Notes under the pieces: model-generated
What the model saw: only the letters and a program-made list of their open reading frames with translations
Database searches by the model: none
Told to the model about the DNA's origin: nothing
Position numbers and translations under genes: made by a program
DNA from: an uncultured Lachnospiraceae bacterium
GTDB lineage: Bacteria > Bacillota > Clostridia > Lachnospirales > Lachnospiraceae
Assembly (NCBI GenBank): GCA_910577645.1
Contig: CAJTOL010000003.1
Span: 141,904 to 205,903, forward strand
Reading direction: 5' to 3'
DNA length: 64,000 nt
Part shown: one piece after another, positions 9,561 to 16,531 of the stretch
How the letters are laid out: the number at the start of each line of letters is the position of its first letter
Numbering within the stretch: the first letter of the stretch is position 1

Positions 9561-10709
9561 ATGATTAGCAAAAAAAGAGTAATGGTAATCGATGATTCCA
9601 TCCTGTTCCGTAACTGGCTTATTAACAATATTAACAGCAATCAGCGCTTTGAGGTAGTAGGGTATGCTATCAATGCCTTTGATGCAAAGCAAAAGATACC
9701 TGCTCTGAAGCCGGACATAATAACCTTGGATATTGAAATGCCAGGTATGTCCGGCATTGACTTTTTAAAGGAATTTCTTCCTGTCCATCCTATCCCTGCT
9801 ATCTTGGTGTCTTCCCTGAATTTAAGGGTATTTGACGCCCTGGCTGCAGGGGCAGTGGACTTTGTAAGAAAGCCGGATATGGAAAGCGGGCAGAGTAAGG
9901 ATCTTTTTCTTTCTACGCTTCTTTCCAAACTGTCTATTGCTTCCTGTGCCCGAGTCCGGCTGCCCCGTACTGCAGAACCGGCCGTAACAACCGCCAGGGC
10001 CGGAACAGCCCATCAGATTCGCCCGGCAGGCCACTCTCCTTTTCCTTCTCATGGTACGGTCTCTTCTGCCCCGGCAGGCCCTCTTACAGGTTCCAAGGAT
10101 ACCAGAGAGCTTTCTTTTTCCAAACTGTCCTTTGACAATGACCGTCTTATCGCCATTGGCGCGTCAACAGGAGGAACCGAGGCTATTTTAGAGGTCTTGA
10201 CCCACTTGCCTGCTAAGATTCCGGGGATTGTTATTACCCAGCACATGCCTCCTGGTTTTACCTCTATGTATGCGGAGCGCCTTAACCGGCTCTGCAAATT
10301 TGAAGTACGGGAAGCTCAAAGCGGTGATCGGGTTCAGCCTGGGCTGGCGCTGATTGCTCCCGGCGGCCTGCAGATGAAGCTGGTGCGAATGGGAAATGGC
10401 TATGCGGTTAATTGTGTCCATGAGGACAAAGTAAACGGGCACTGTCCTTCCGTGGATGTACTGTTTGATTCTGTAGCCTCCATCGCCCGTGATAAGGCTA
10501 TTGGGGTTCTGTTAACCGGAATGGGAGCCGACGGTGCTGCCGGACTTTTGAGGATGCGTAAAAACGGAGCATATACCATTGGACAGGATAAGGAATCCTG
10601 CATCGTATACGGGATGCCTATGGAGGCTTTTAATATTGGAGCAGTGTGCAAGCAGCTTCCGCTGACCTCCATCGCTCAGAACCTTCTTTCCAAGCTGGCT
10701 GAGGTATGA
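9561..10709 (+). CDS. cheB: Chemotaxis response regulator / methylesterase CheB
   Basis: 382-residue protein with an N-terminal receiver domain (acidic pocket DD at 11-12, phospho-acceptor Asp57 in ITLDIEMPG, Lys in VRKPD). A low-complexity linker (about 125-185) follows. The C-terminal glutamate methylesterase carries a Ser in GASTGGTEAI (near 200), His in QHMPPGFT (near 226) and Asp in GMGADGA (near 324). It removes receptor methyl groups when phosphorylated by CheA. It starts 3 bp after cheR and overlaps the next gene by 4 bp (ATGA), implying translational coupling. Confidence 0.97.
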   Translation: MISKKRVMVIDDSILFRNWLINNINSNQRFEVVGYAINAFDAKQKIPALKPDIITLDIEMPGMSGIDFLKEFLPVHPIPAILVSSLNLRVFDALAAGAVDFVRKPDMESGQSKDLFLSTLLSKLSIASCARVRLPRTAEPAVTTARAGTAHQIRPAGHSPFPSHGTVSSAPAGPLTGSKDTRELSFSKLSFDNDRLIAIGASTGGTEAILEVLTHLPAKIPGIVITQHMPPGFTSMYAERLNRLCKFEVREAQSGDRVQPGLALIAPGGLQMKLVRMGNGYAVNCVHEDKVNGHCPSVDVLFDSVASIARDKAIGVLLTGMGADGAAGLLRMRKNGAYTIGQDKESCIVYGMPMEAFNIGAVCKQLPLTSIAQNLLSKLAEV

Positions 10710-11620
10710 AAGATTCTGTTCTATACAGGCTGATAGCAGCAGGCGCCGTGGTTTCCGCCGCAACCTTGTCTATCAGCCTTTTTGTTTACTTTGAGCCGGA
10801 TACCGCCAAAGGGGCAGTGGAAAAAGGAGGCCAGCTGGTAAATGAGCTGGCTTTGCTGCTTCCCTGGGTAGAAGAAGAAAGCGCCGCAGATCCTGATCTG
10901 GAAGATTGGGTTTCTTCCATGGAGGAGAATGCCGGAACTGATTCTAATCAGGCGGAATCCAATGTTTCCCAAGCGGATTCCGATACTGTCCGGGAACTGG
11001 GGGATATTTCCGAGCTGAATATGGAATACTCTCCTATCCCCACTGACGCTATCTACTCTTCTATGCTGGACACTTCTATGGGGCCTATGCTCTACTACTG
11101 TCAGGGTGACAGACGCTGGGCGGATTACCTGTACGGCGGTGCAGACCCTATGAAAAAATACGGCTGCGGCCCTACTGCTGTCGCCATGCTGGTAAACAGC
11201 TTCTCACCTTATGCCGGATATGGCGTCACTCCCGTAGATATGGCGGAATGGGCGGCCTTAAACGGCGGCTATGCCCCTCAGGGCGGCTCCTATCACAGTC
11301 TAATCCCCAACGCCCTCTCCGCCTATGGGCTTCAGGTAGAGGGGATTCAGGATCGTTCTCCGGAAAATGTAACCCGGCTTCTGTCTGAGGGGTGGGTTTT
11401 CGTAGCTCTCATGGGGAAGGGGTCTCTTACGGAAAATGGACATTTTGTTATTTTCACTGGTCTCACCGATACCGGAAACATTACCATAGCAGATCCCAAC
11501 CGATATGAAAATTGCTTGAAGGAGTGGGATTTAAATCAGCTCTTATCAGAGCTTAAAGAAAACTATGACAGCGGAGGGCCCCTGTGGGGGGTAAAAATGG
11601 GAGGCGCCCCATCTCCTTAA
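10706..11620 (+). CDS. Membrane-anchored or secreted C39-like cysteine peptidase family protein
   Basis: 304 residues: an N-terminal hydrophobic segment (about 7-26, signal or anchor), a low-complexity acidic linker (about 45-100), then a C39-like papain-fold domain (Peptidase_C39_2 type). The presumptive triad is Cys154 in YGCGPTA, His246 in GHFVIF and Asp263 in IADPN. All three residues are present, so it may be active outside the cell. The ATG overlaps the cheB stop. It is not a known chemotaxis component. The substrate is unknown; it could act on cell-wall peptides or surface proteins. A strong terminator follows 70 bp downstream. Confidence 0.8.
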   Translation: MKDSVLYRLIAAGAVVSAATLSISLFVYFEPDTAKGAVEKGGQLVNELALLLPWVEEESAADPDLEDWVSSMEENAGTDSNQAESNVSQADSDTVRELGDISELNMEYSPIPTDAIYSSMLDTSMGPMLYYCQGDRRWADYLYGGADPMKKYGCGPTAVAMLVNSFSPYAGYGVTPVDMAEWAALNGGYAPQGGSYHSLIPNALSAYGLQVEGIQDRSPENVTRLLSEGWVFVALMGKGSLTENGHFVIFTGLTDTGNITIADPNRYENCLKEWDLNQLLSELKENYDSGGPLWGVKMGGAPSP

Positions 11621-11625
11621 AATAC

Positions 11626-11688
11626 AATCCTGGCCAAAATCCAGGAGCAATATAATCTCAGCCCTGAAGCGGCTAAAAAATATCTGTA
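11626..11688 (+). pseudogene. Orphan 63-bp copy of the 3' end of the Rpn/PD-(D/E)XK gene
   Basis: These 63 bases are identical to 12769-12831, which encode the last 21 residues of the downstream nuclease-family gene. The copies diverge immediately at the stop codon (TAG here, TAA there). No other part of the gene precedes this copy; it abuts the C39-like gene. I read it as what is left of a second family copy after deletion, or a gene-conversion scar. Confidence 0.8.
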
Positions 11689-11746
11689 GTGCTATGGAAA
11701 GCATCCTCAGACCCTCAAAAAGTCCAGGATGCTTTCCTTATAGCAC
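11689..11746 (+). terminator. Terminator closing the cheA-C39 operon
   Basis: Strong inverted repeat: GTGCTAT plus AAAGCATCCT on the left, AGGATGCTTT plus ATAGCAC on the right, with a loop of about 18 bases. It starts at the TAG of the orphan 63-bp repeat. There is no long T run. Confidence 0.65.
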
Positions 11747-11881
11747 TATATTCACAGTTCATTAGGTGCATCTTCTTGTTCGTCTGGGCATCCGCTTAAT
11801 GGAAACCATAAATACACAATGCGTTTTCTGATTGAGTAAATCTGTATGATATGGTAAAATATAATAAAAGGATGGATAACC

Positions 11882-12832
11882 ATGAAAAATATACAGATAA
11901 CGAGTACTCCTTACGATGATGTATTCCGTACACTGCTCAGTGATTGCAGTCCCCTCATCATCCCGGTAATAAATGAAATCTTCGGGGAACATTATTCCGG
12001 ACGGGAAAAAATCACCTTCTCTCCAAATGAGCACTTTCTGAAACAGCAAGACGGAAATGAGGAAAAACGAATCACAGACACCAGTTTCAGAATAGAAGGA
12101 AAAGAAACAAAAAAATACCATTTGGAATGTCAAAGCAGCACCGATAATAGTATGCTGGTCAGGTTCTTTGAATATGATACACAGATTGCCCTTGATGGAG
12201 GAGAAATCAAAGGAAATATTCTTACCGTTACATTACCACACTCTGCTGTATTATTTTTAAGGCATCATGCATCAACGCCTGATTCGCTGAAAATCAGGAT
12301 GGTGACACCAGGCGGAACTGTAGAATATGATATCCACGTAATAAAATCCCAACAATACACCCTGGAAAAAATCTTTGAGAAAAATCTCCTGTTTCTGATT
12401 CCTTTTTATATCTTTTCCCACGAAGCACAGTTTGAGGAATATGAAAAAGATAAAGCGAAACTGAAGCTATTACAGGCGGAATACGAAGGAATCAAAAACA
12501 AGCTGGAAGAACTATCGGCTACGGAAACTATCAGCGAATATACAAGATGTACCATTATGGATATGTCAAATAAAGTATTGGAACATATCGCTCTAAAATA
12601 CAATTCTGTTAAGGAAGGAGTGAAAGCAGTTATGGGCGGAAAGGTTCTGGAATATGAAGCAAAAGCAATAAAAAGAGAGGGTATTGAGCAAGGCATTGAG
12701 CAAGGCATTGTTCAAGGTATCACAGGCACTGTCTCAATACTAAAAAATTTAGACATTCCCCCACAGATAATCCTGGCCAAAATCCAGGAGCAATATAATC
12801 TCAGCCCTGAAGCGGCTAAAAAATATCTGTAA
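11882..12832 (+). CDS. Rpn-family recombination-promoting nuclease / PD-(D/E)XK transposase-like protein
   Basis: 316-residue protein of the PDDEXK nuclease family often annotated as a transposase. It opens ITSTPYDDVFRTLL, and the presumed active-site residues are Asp66 (RITDTSFR), Glu82 and Gln84 (LECQSS). The mid-region is helical and the tail has GIEQGIEQGIVQGI repeats before a C-terminal helix. Related E. coli Rpn proteins are DNases that stimulate RecA-independent recombination. Such genes are multicopy in Lachnospiraceae genomes, and a duplicated fragment of this one lies upstream at 11626. No inverted repeats or target duplication are visible. The start has a weak AAGGATGG ribosome site. 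Confidence 0.8.
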   Translation: MKNIQITSTPYDDVFRTLLSDCSPLIIPVINEIFGEHYSGREKITFSPNEHFLKQQDGNEEKRITDTSFRIEGKETKKYHLECQSSTDNSMLVRFFEYDTQIALDGGEIKGNILTVTLPHSAVLFLRHHASTPDSLKIRMVTPGGTVEYDIHVIKSQQYTLEKIFEKNLLFLIPFYIFSHEAQFEEYEKDKAKLKLLQAEYEGIKNKLEELSATETISEYTRCTIMDMSNKVLEHIALKYNSVKEGVKAVMGGKVLEYEAKAIKREGIEQGIEQGIVQGITGTVSILKNLDIPPQIILAKIQEQYNLSPEAAKKYL

Positions 12833-12833
12833 T

Positions 12834-12965
12834 ACCGATTCAGGAACCAGAGTGGAGTTTTCCGGCATAACCGCTGGAATCAAGTCCTATCCGGAAAATG
12901 AGTTCAGTAAAAATGCTGACTACGTTATCAGCATAAGGGGAGATTCTATGGAGTCTGAATCTTAA
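12834..12965 (+). pseudogene. Remnant of an S24/LexA-type repressor (peptidase S24-like)
   Basis: An open frame with no start of its own translates to a segment ending DYVISIRGDSMESES and a stop. The GDSM box with hydrophobic residues before it is the catalytic-serine motif of LexA/CI-type auto-cleaving repressors, preceded by the expected spacing from a Gly-rich loop. The N-terminal helix-turn-helix, the rest of the S24 domain and the catalytic lysine are missing. It is probably a decayed end of a prophage-type or SOS-type regulator. Confidence 0.55.
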
Positions 12966-12984
12966 GTCAAAGGAGGATTTAAAA

Positions 12985-13401
12985 ATGCTGGAAAAGAAAG
13001 ACTTGGAAATGATAGCTGAAATCATGAAAGAAATAAACAAGCCCGTAAACGAAAGGCTGGATAAGATAGATTCCAGGTTAGACCAGATGGATTCCAGGTT
13101 AGATCAAATGGATTCCAGGTTAGATCAAATGGATTCCAGGTTAGATCAAATGGATTCCAGGTTAGATCAAATGGATTCCAGGCTGAATAAACTAGAGTCA
13201 AAAGTAACCGAAGTTCAAATGACTTTAGAAAATGAGACTAATAAAGAAATCCGTATCATCGCCGAAGGCCACCTTGACCTATCTCGTAAGCTGGATGACG
13301 CCTTAAAGGTTGAAAATGAAAAAGAGATGCTGCTCTTACGAGTAACCCGCTTAGAGAATGAATTAAGACGGCTTAAGCAAAAAATTGAGGAAATCGCATA
13401 A
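12985..13401 (+). CDS. Heptad-repeat coiled-coil protein, function unknown
   Basis: 138 residues, entirely helical, with no signal peptide or membrane span. Residues 24-72 are seven consecutive heptads (RLDKIDS, five exact RLDQMDS, RLNKLES), encoded by nearly identical 21-bp units. A second coiled coil covers about 75-136. AAAGGAGG precedes the ATG. Similar short coiled-coil proteins are common and poorly characterised in Lachnospiraceae. I cannot assign a function. It sits in the accessory patch, downstream of a repressor remnant. Confidence 0.7.
   Translation: MLEKKDLEMIAEIMKEINKPVNERLDKIDSRLDQMDSRLDQMDSRLDQMDSRLDQMDSRLDQMDSRLNKLESKVTEVQMTLENETNKEIRIIAEGHLDLSRKLDDALKVENEKEMLLLRVTRLENELRRLKQKIEEIA
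13075..13179 (+). repeat. Five 21-bp tandem repeats encoding RLDQMDS
   Basis: Five in-frame copies of a 21-base unit starting AGGTTAGA and containing ATGGATTCC. Copies 2-5 are almost base-identical, which points to recent expansion and likely length variation between strains. Confidence 0.9.
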
Positions 13402-13414
13402 GACAATATAAAAT

Positions 13415-13479
13415 GGTCTTCTATTAATTAGCAGGTGTCGGCAAAAATTGGCAGGCAGCGTTAATAGAAGACCTTTTTG
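13415..13479 (+). terminator. Terminator of the coiled-coil gene
   Basis: GGTCTTCTATTAA and TTAATAGAAGACC form a perfect 13-bp stem, followed by TTTTTG on the + strand, 13 bp after the coiled-coil stop codon. Confidence 0.85.
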
Positions 13480-13567
13480 TTTTATTTTTCAGCATTCCCG
13501 GTTTTATCACATAAAAAATAGCGCTCTCATCCCCGGGAAGCTTTTTCATACTCCTATAATACAAAAC

Positions 13568-13601
13568 AAGGCCGTCTTCAGGAAATCCCAAAGACGGCCT
13601 T
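13568..13601 (-). terminator. Terminator of the flagellin gene
   Basis: AAGGCCGTCTT and AAGACGGCCTT form a perfect 11-bp stem with a 12-base loop. On the minus strand it is followed by TTGTTTTG, about 60 bp past the flagellin stop codon. Confidence 0.8.
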
Positions 13602-13659
13602 AGCCTATTCATTTACATCAATCTAAACTCCGGATAAGTTGATTGTCATGAATTGCTGA

Positions 13660-14475
13660 TTACTGTAACATGCTCAGCACGCCCTGCGGTACAGCGTTAG
13701 ACTGGGACAGCATGGACTGTGCAGCCTGAAGCAGGATGTTGTTCTTGGTGAATGCAGTAATCTCATCTGCCATATCGGTATCACGAACACGGCTCTCAGC
13801 AGCGGTGATGTTCTCGGAAGTAACATCCAAGTTAGCAATGGTATGCTCAAGACGGTTCTGAGCAGCACCGAGGTCTGCACGGAATTCAGAAACAGTATCA
13901 ATTGCATCGTTGATGGTATCAATTGCATTCTTAGCTGTCAACTGGTCATCTAACTGAATACCGTCAACACCCAGAGAAGTTGCATCCATCTTGGTCTTGG
14001 TAACAGACAGAGTCTCAGCAGAGCTGGGGCCAATCTGGAATGTCATCTTACCGCTTCCGCCTGCGCTCATAGGATAAACCTTATTGAAGTTGGTGTTGTT
14101 AGCGATACGATCAATCTCGCTGATAAGAGCGTTAACCTCTTTCTGGATGTTTCCTCTAGCAGTAGAGTTATAGGTACCGTTTGCAGACTGGGTAGCCAGA
14201 GTAGTCAAACGCTGAAGCATGGAGTGAACCTCGCTTAACGCACCTTCTGCGGTCTGGATTAAACCGATAGCATCCTCTGCGTTCTTGGAAGCCTGGTTAA
14301 TACCATTGATCTGAGATCTCATCTGCTCGGAAATAGCAAGACCTGCTGCGTCATCGCCTGCACGGTTAATTCTGTAACCGGAAGACAGTTTCTCTAAGTT
14401 CTTGCTTAAGGAGTTCTGGTTAATGCCTAAATTTCTGTAAGAGTTAACTGCTGCTATGTTGTGCTGAATAATCAT
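13660..14475 (-). CDS. hag: Flagellin
   Basis: 271-residue filament subunit. The N-terminal D0/D1 helix is unmistakable (MIIQHNIAAVNSYRNLG; RINRAGDDAAGLAISEQMRS), as is the C-terminal D0 (SRVRDTDMADEITAF ... QSNAVPQGVLSML). The central variable domain is very short, typical of minimal Clostridia flagellins. The frame is open to 14568, but the ATG at 14475 fits the family N-terminus and has CAGGAGGAAA before it. It has its own FliA-type promoter, a structured leader with likely CsrA sites, and a terminator. Assembly would depend on FliD, FliS and FliW encoded in the window. Confidence 0.97.
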   Translation of the reverse strand: MIIQHNIAAVNSYRNLGINQNSLSKNLEKLSSGYRINRAGDDAAGLAISEQMRSQINGINQASKNAEDAIGLIQTAEGALSEVHSMLQRLTTLATQSANGTYNSTARGNIQKEVNALISEIDRIANNTNFNKVYPMSAGGSGKMTFQIGPSSAETLSVTKTKMDATSLGVDGIQLDDQLTAKNAIDTINDAIDTVSEFRADLGAAQNRLEHTIANLDVTSENITAAESRVRDTDMADEITAFTKNNILLQAAQSMLSQSNAVPQGVLSMLQ

Positions 14476-14481
14476 ATATAT

Positions 14482-14524
14482 TTCCTCCTGAAATGATTTC
14501 TCTAACGGGAACCTCCCTGTCCCC
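14482..14524 (-). promoter_or_regulatory. Probable CsrA-binding leader of the flagellin mRNA
   Basis: In the roughly 110-base leader, a GGGGA/TTCCC stem presents the loop CAGGGAGG (14507-14524). A second GGA site, CAGGAGGAAA (14482-14490), is the ribosome binding site itself. GGA in a hairpin loop plus a site over the Shine-Dalgarno is the arrangement used by CsrA on B. subtilis hag. fliW and csrA are encoded at 26485-27236. This is inference from sequence and family knowledge. Confidence 0.55.
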
Positions 14525-14599
14525 GCCGCCGGACTTCCATACGGGCCCTGTATGAATGTCCTTTGCAAAGCTCTATATGAATTTTGCTTTACACTTAAT

Positions 14600-14628
14600 T
14601 ATATCGGATGGTTTTAAAATAATATAAG
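14600..14628 (-). promoter_or_regulatory. Sigma-28 (FliA)-type promoter of the first flagellin gene
   Basis: On the minus strand: CTTA (14628-14625), 17 bases, CCGATATA (14607-14600). Identical layout to the cheA, flgM, second flagellin and fliD promoters. Transcription would start about 115 bases before the flagellin ATG. Confidence 0.75.
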
Positions 14629-14676
14629 TAAAAATTTACATTTTTCTTTAATTTTTGTCAAATCCGTATTGCCCTT

Positions 14677-15534
14677 TTATCCGGCGTTTCCAATGAGGCT
14701 TAATACGGTCTGAGCCATGGTGTTGGCCTGAGTCTGCATGGACACAGCAGACTGAAGCACTACATTTCTGGAAGTGTATCTGGTAATCTCCTCCGCCATA
14801 TTGGTGTCCCGGATAGCGCTCTCTGCAGCGGTCATATTCTCGCTGGTGACGCTAAGATTGTTGTGGGTATGCTCTAAGTGGTTCTGGGATGCGCCAAAGT
14901 CAGAGCGGATCACCGTTACTGCCTGTATGGCATTCTCCAGGGTATCAATAGCCTTGTTCGCTCCCTCTATGGTTCCGAAGTCCATATTGTCTATCTCCAG
15001 AGCCTTACTGCCCAGATAATAGAACCCCACATCCATAGTTTCTCTTGAGGAAGCCCCAATCTGAAGTCCGATATCTCCCTGCTGACTCTTTTGAGGCGCA
15101 GGAACAATGGGGTTCGCATCTGCATCAAACAAAGGAATCTGATTAAAATTGGCATTCTCACAAATCCGGTCAATCTCGCTTAACAGCTGCTCCTTCTCTT
15201 TGTTGACATTCTCTCTGGCAATAGAGTTGTAGGTGCCGTTGGCCGACTCAATGGCAAGGGTTTCCAGCCTATGAAGCATAGAATGAACCTCTGTCAGGGT
15301 TCCCTCGCCTGTATTAACCATGCTGATTCCGTCATTTACGTTGCTCATAGCCTGATTAATCCCCCGGATCTGAGCGCGCATACCCTCGGACAGAGCCAGG
15401 CCTGCCGCATCATCTCCTGCGCGGTTAATACGGTATCCTGATGACAGCTTTTCAAGGGACTTGCCCAGCTGGCCTTTGACGATACCCTGGTTTCTTGATG
15501 TGTTGATACCTGGTATGTTATTTCTTATCCGCAT
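14677..15534 (-). CDS. Flagellin, second copy
   Basis: 285-residue flagellin paralogue. Conserved N-terminus (INTSRNQGI, RINRAGDDAAGLALSEGMRA) and C-terminus (AAESAIRDTNMAEEI ... TMAQTVLSLIGNAG) flank a short variable centre, which contains a Pro/Gln-rich stretch (VPAPQKSQQGD). It diverges substantially from the neighbouring flagellin, so this is not a recent duplication. It may be a minor filament subunit. It has its own FliA-type promoter at about 15671-15697. I see no hairpin terminator after it, so some transcripts may run into the downstream flagellin gene. The start has GGCGGAG upstream. Confidence 0.95.
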   Translation of the reverse strand: MRIRNNIPGINTSRNQGIVKGQLGKSLEKLSSGYRINRAGDDAAGLALSEGMRAQIRGINQAMSNVNDGISMVNTGEGTLTEVHSMLHRLETLAIESANGTYNSIARENVNKEKEQLLSEIDRICENANFNQIPLFDADANPIVPAPQKSQQGDIGLQIGASSRETMDVGFYYLGSKALEIDNMDFGTIEGANKAIDTLENAIQAVTVIRSDFGASQNHLEHTHNNLSVTSENMTAAESAIRDTNMAEEITRYTSRNVVLQSAVSMQTQANTMAQTVLSLIGNAG

Positions 15535-15670
15535 CTATATTCTCCGCCTTTCTCTAATAATTCTATGATCATCTCCTGTCCGCCTGCCGTTTTAAAAGGA
15601 CCCGGAAATGTTATGCAGCAGGATAAACATTGCTGCTAATGTCTGCTGTATTGCTCTTTATACTATAATA

Positions 15671-15697
15671 TATCGGCAGTTTGGGCAGGAATATAAG
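15671..15697 (-). promoter_or_regulatory. Sigma-28 (FliA)-type promoter of the second flagellin gene
   Basis: Minus strand: CTTA (15697-15694), 17 bases, CCGATATA with CCGATA at 15676-15671. The untranslated leader of about 125 bases contains GGACAGGAGATG and GGCGGAG, both GGA-containing candidate CsrA sites. The rest of this 334-bp gap holds the terminator of the pilZ gene. Confidence 0.75.
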
Positions 15698-15780
15698 GGT
15701 TAAATTGTAGATGATGTATTTTTTTCAGGTACCCTCAGCGGGCAAGCTTTGCCAAATATTCTCCATACTGAAAAATTAAA

Positions 15781-15835
15781 GGGAATGCTGCAAAATAAAA
15801 CCAGATAAAAGACCGTCTTATTTTGTAACATTCCC
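15781..15835 (-). terminator. Terminator of the ylqG-pilZ operon
   Basis: GGGAATG plus CAAAATAA pairs with TTATTTTG plus CATTCCC, about 35 bp beyond the pilZ stop on the minus strand. The stem is interrupted by a small internal loop. Confidence 0.65.
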
Positions 15836-15868
15836 TACAAATATTTCTATATTTTCATAATAAATCTG

Positions 15869-16495
15869 CTAAATCTGTTCTTTGGAATTCCCCTTCCTCT
15901 TATCCATTAATACTTTATAGACATAATACCGAATAGCCGAGTCTGCTCCGTCCGTAAGATTTAAAAAGCAGCAGCCATAGCCATATTTTCCGTCTGACAT
16001 CCGCTTGGCCCGCAGGGTTGTGGCCTCAAAAGTCCGCAAAGCTCTGCGGAACGCGTAGTTAAAAGTAATATACTCATCTTTCCCCAGCACCTGTGAGGTA
16101 ACAAGGAAAAATCCTCCTGCGCTTAAGTTCTCAATAATCCCATAAAAGGTTCCGTGCTGTCCCGAATGGAACAGCATCTCTATGTGAACTCTGGCGCGGA
16201 TATCCTGCTGACGCTGAACCACATTTTTCACATCCAGGATCTGGCAGTCTCCCATCCATGGCTCCGGTATGTCGGGAAATGCAGGATTTTTTCGCAGAAT
16301 CACGTTGCACAGAGCAATGATCAGTCCTTTCTGCTCATCATAAAAATCAATCCTGGTACTAAATTTAGCCGCATTCATATTATATGTATCAAAATACAGG
16401 GAAACCCCGTCCTCCCCATGTACTACCCTGGCCTCTGCCAGGTGTTCTCCCTTTGGGGTATATACCAGGCATCTTGGACAATCTTTCAATACCAT
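15869..16495 (-). CDS. PilZ-domain protein, probable c-di-GMP responsive flagellar regulator
   Basis: 208 residues. The N-terminal half (1-90) resembles the YcgR/YpfA-type N domain. The C-terminal half is a PilZ domain with the NLSAGG motif (N123-x-S125-x-x-G128). The arginine motif upstream reads R95-Q-Q-D-I-R100: the first and last Arg are kept, but the second Arg of the usual RRxxxR is Gln. YcgR-type proteins slow the motor by acting on MotA/FliG when c-di-GMP is bound. Last gene of an operon with a lytic transglycosylase, cell-wall-binding proteins and export-switch paralogues. Starts 36 bp after the transglycosylase gene. Confidence 0.8.
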   Translation of the reverse strand: MVLKDCPRCLVYTPKGEHLAEARVVHGEDGVSLYFDTYNMNAAKFSTRIDFYDEQKGLIIALCNVILRKNPAFPDIPEPWMGDCQILDVKNVVQRQQDIRARVHIEMLFHSGQHGTFYGIIENLSAGGFFLVTSQVLGKDEYITFNYAFRRALRTFEATTLRAKRMSDGKYGYGCCFLNLTDGADSAIRYYVYKVLMDKRKGNSKEQI

Positions 16496-16531
16496 TATCC
16501 CGTCTCCTCCTGCTTCTTTTCCTGGGCAGTT

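Noticed and set aside
11882..12832. A complete insertion sequence around the Rpn/PD-(D/E)XK gene
   Set aside because: No terminal inverted repeats or target duplications seen. Only the 63-bp direct repeat is present.
13054..13200. CRISPR array
   Set aside because: The 21-bp repeats are contiguous, in frame and without spacers.
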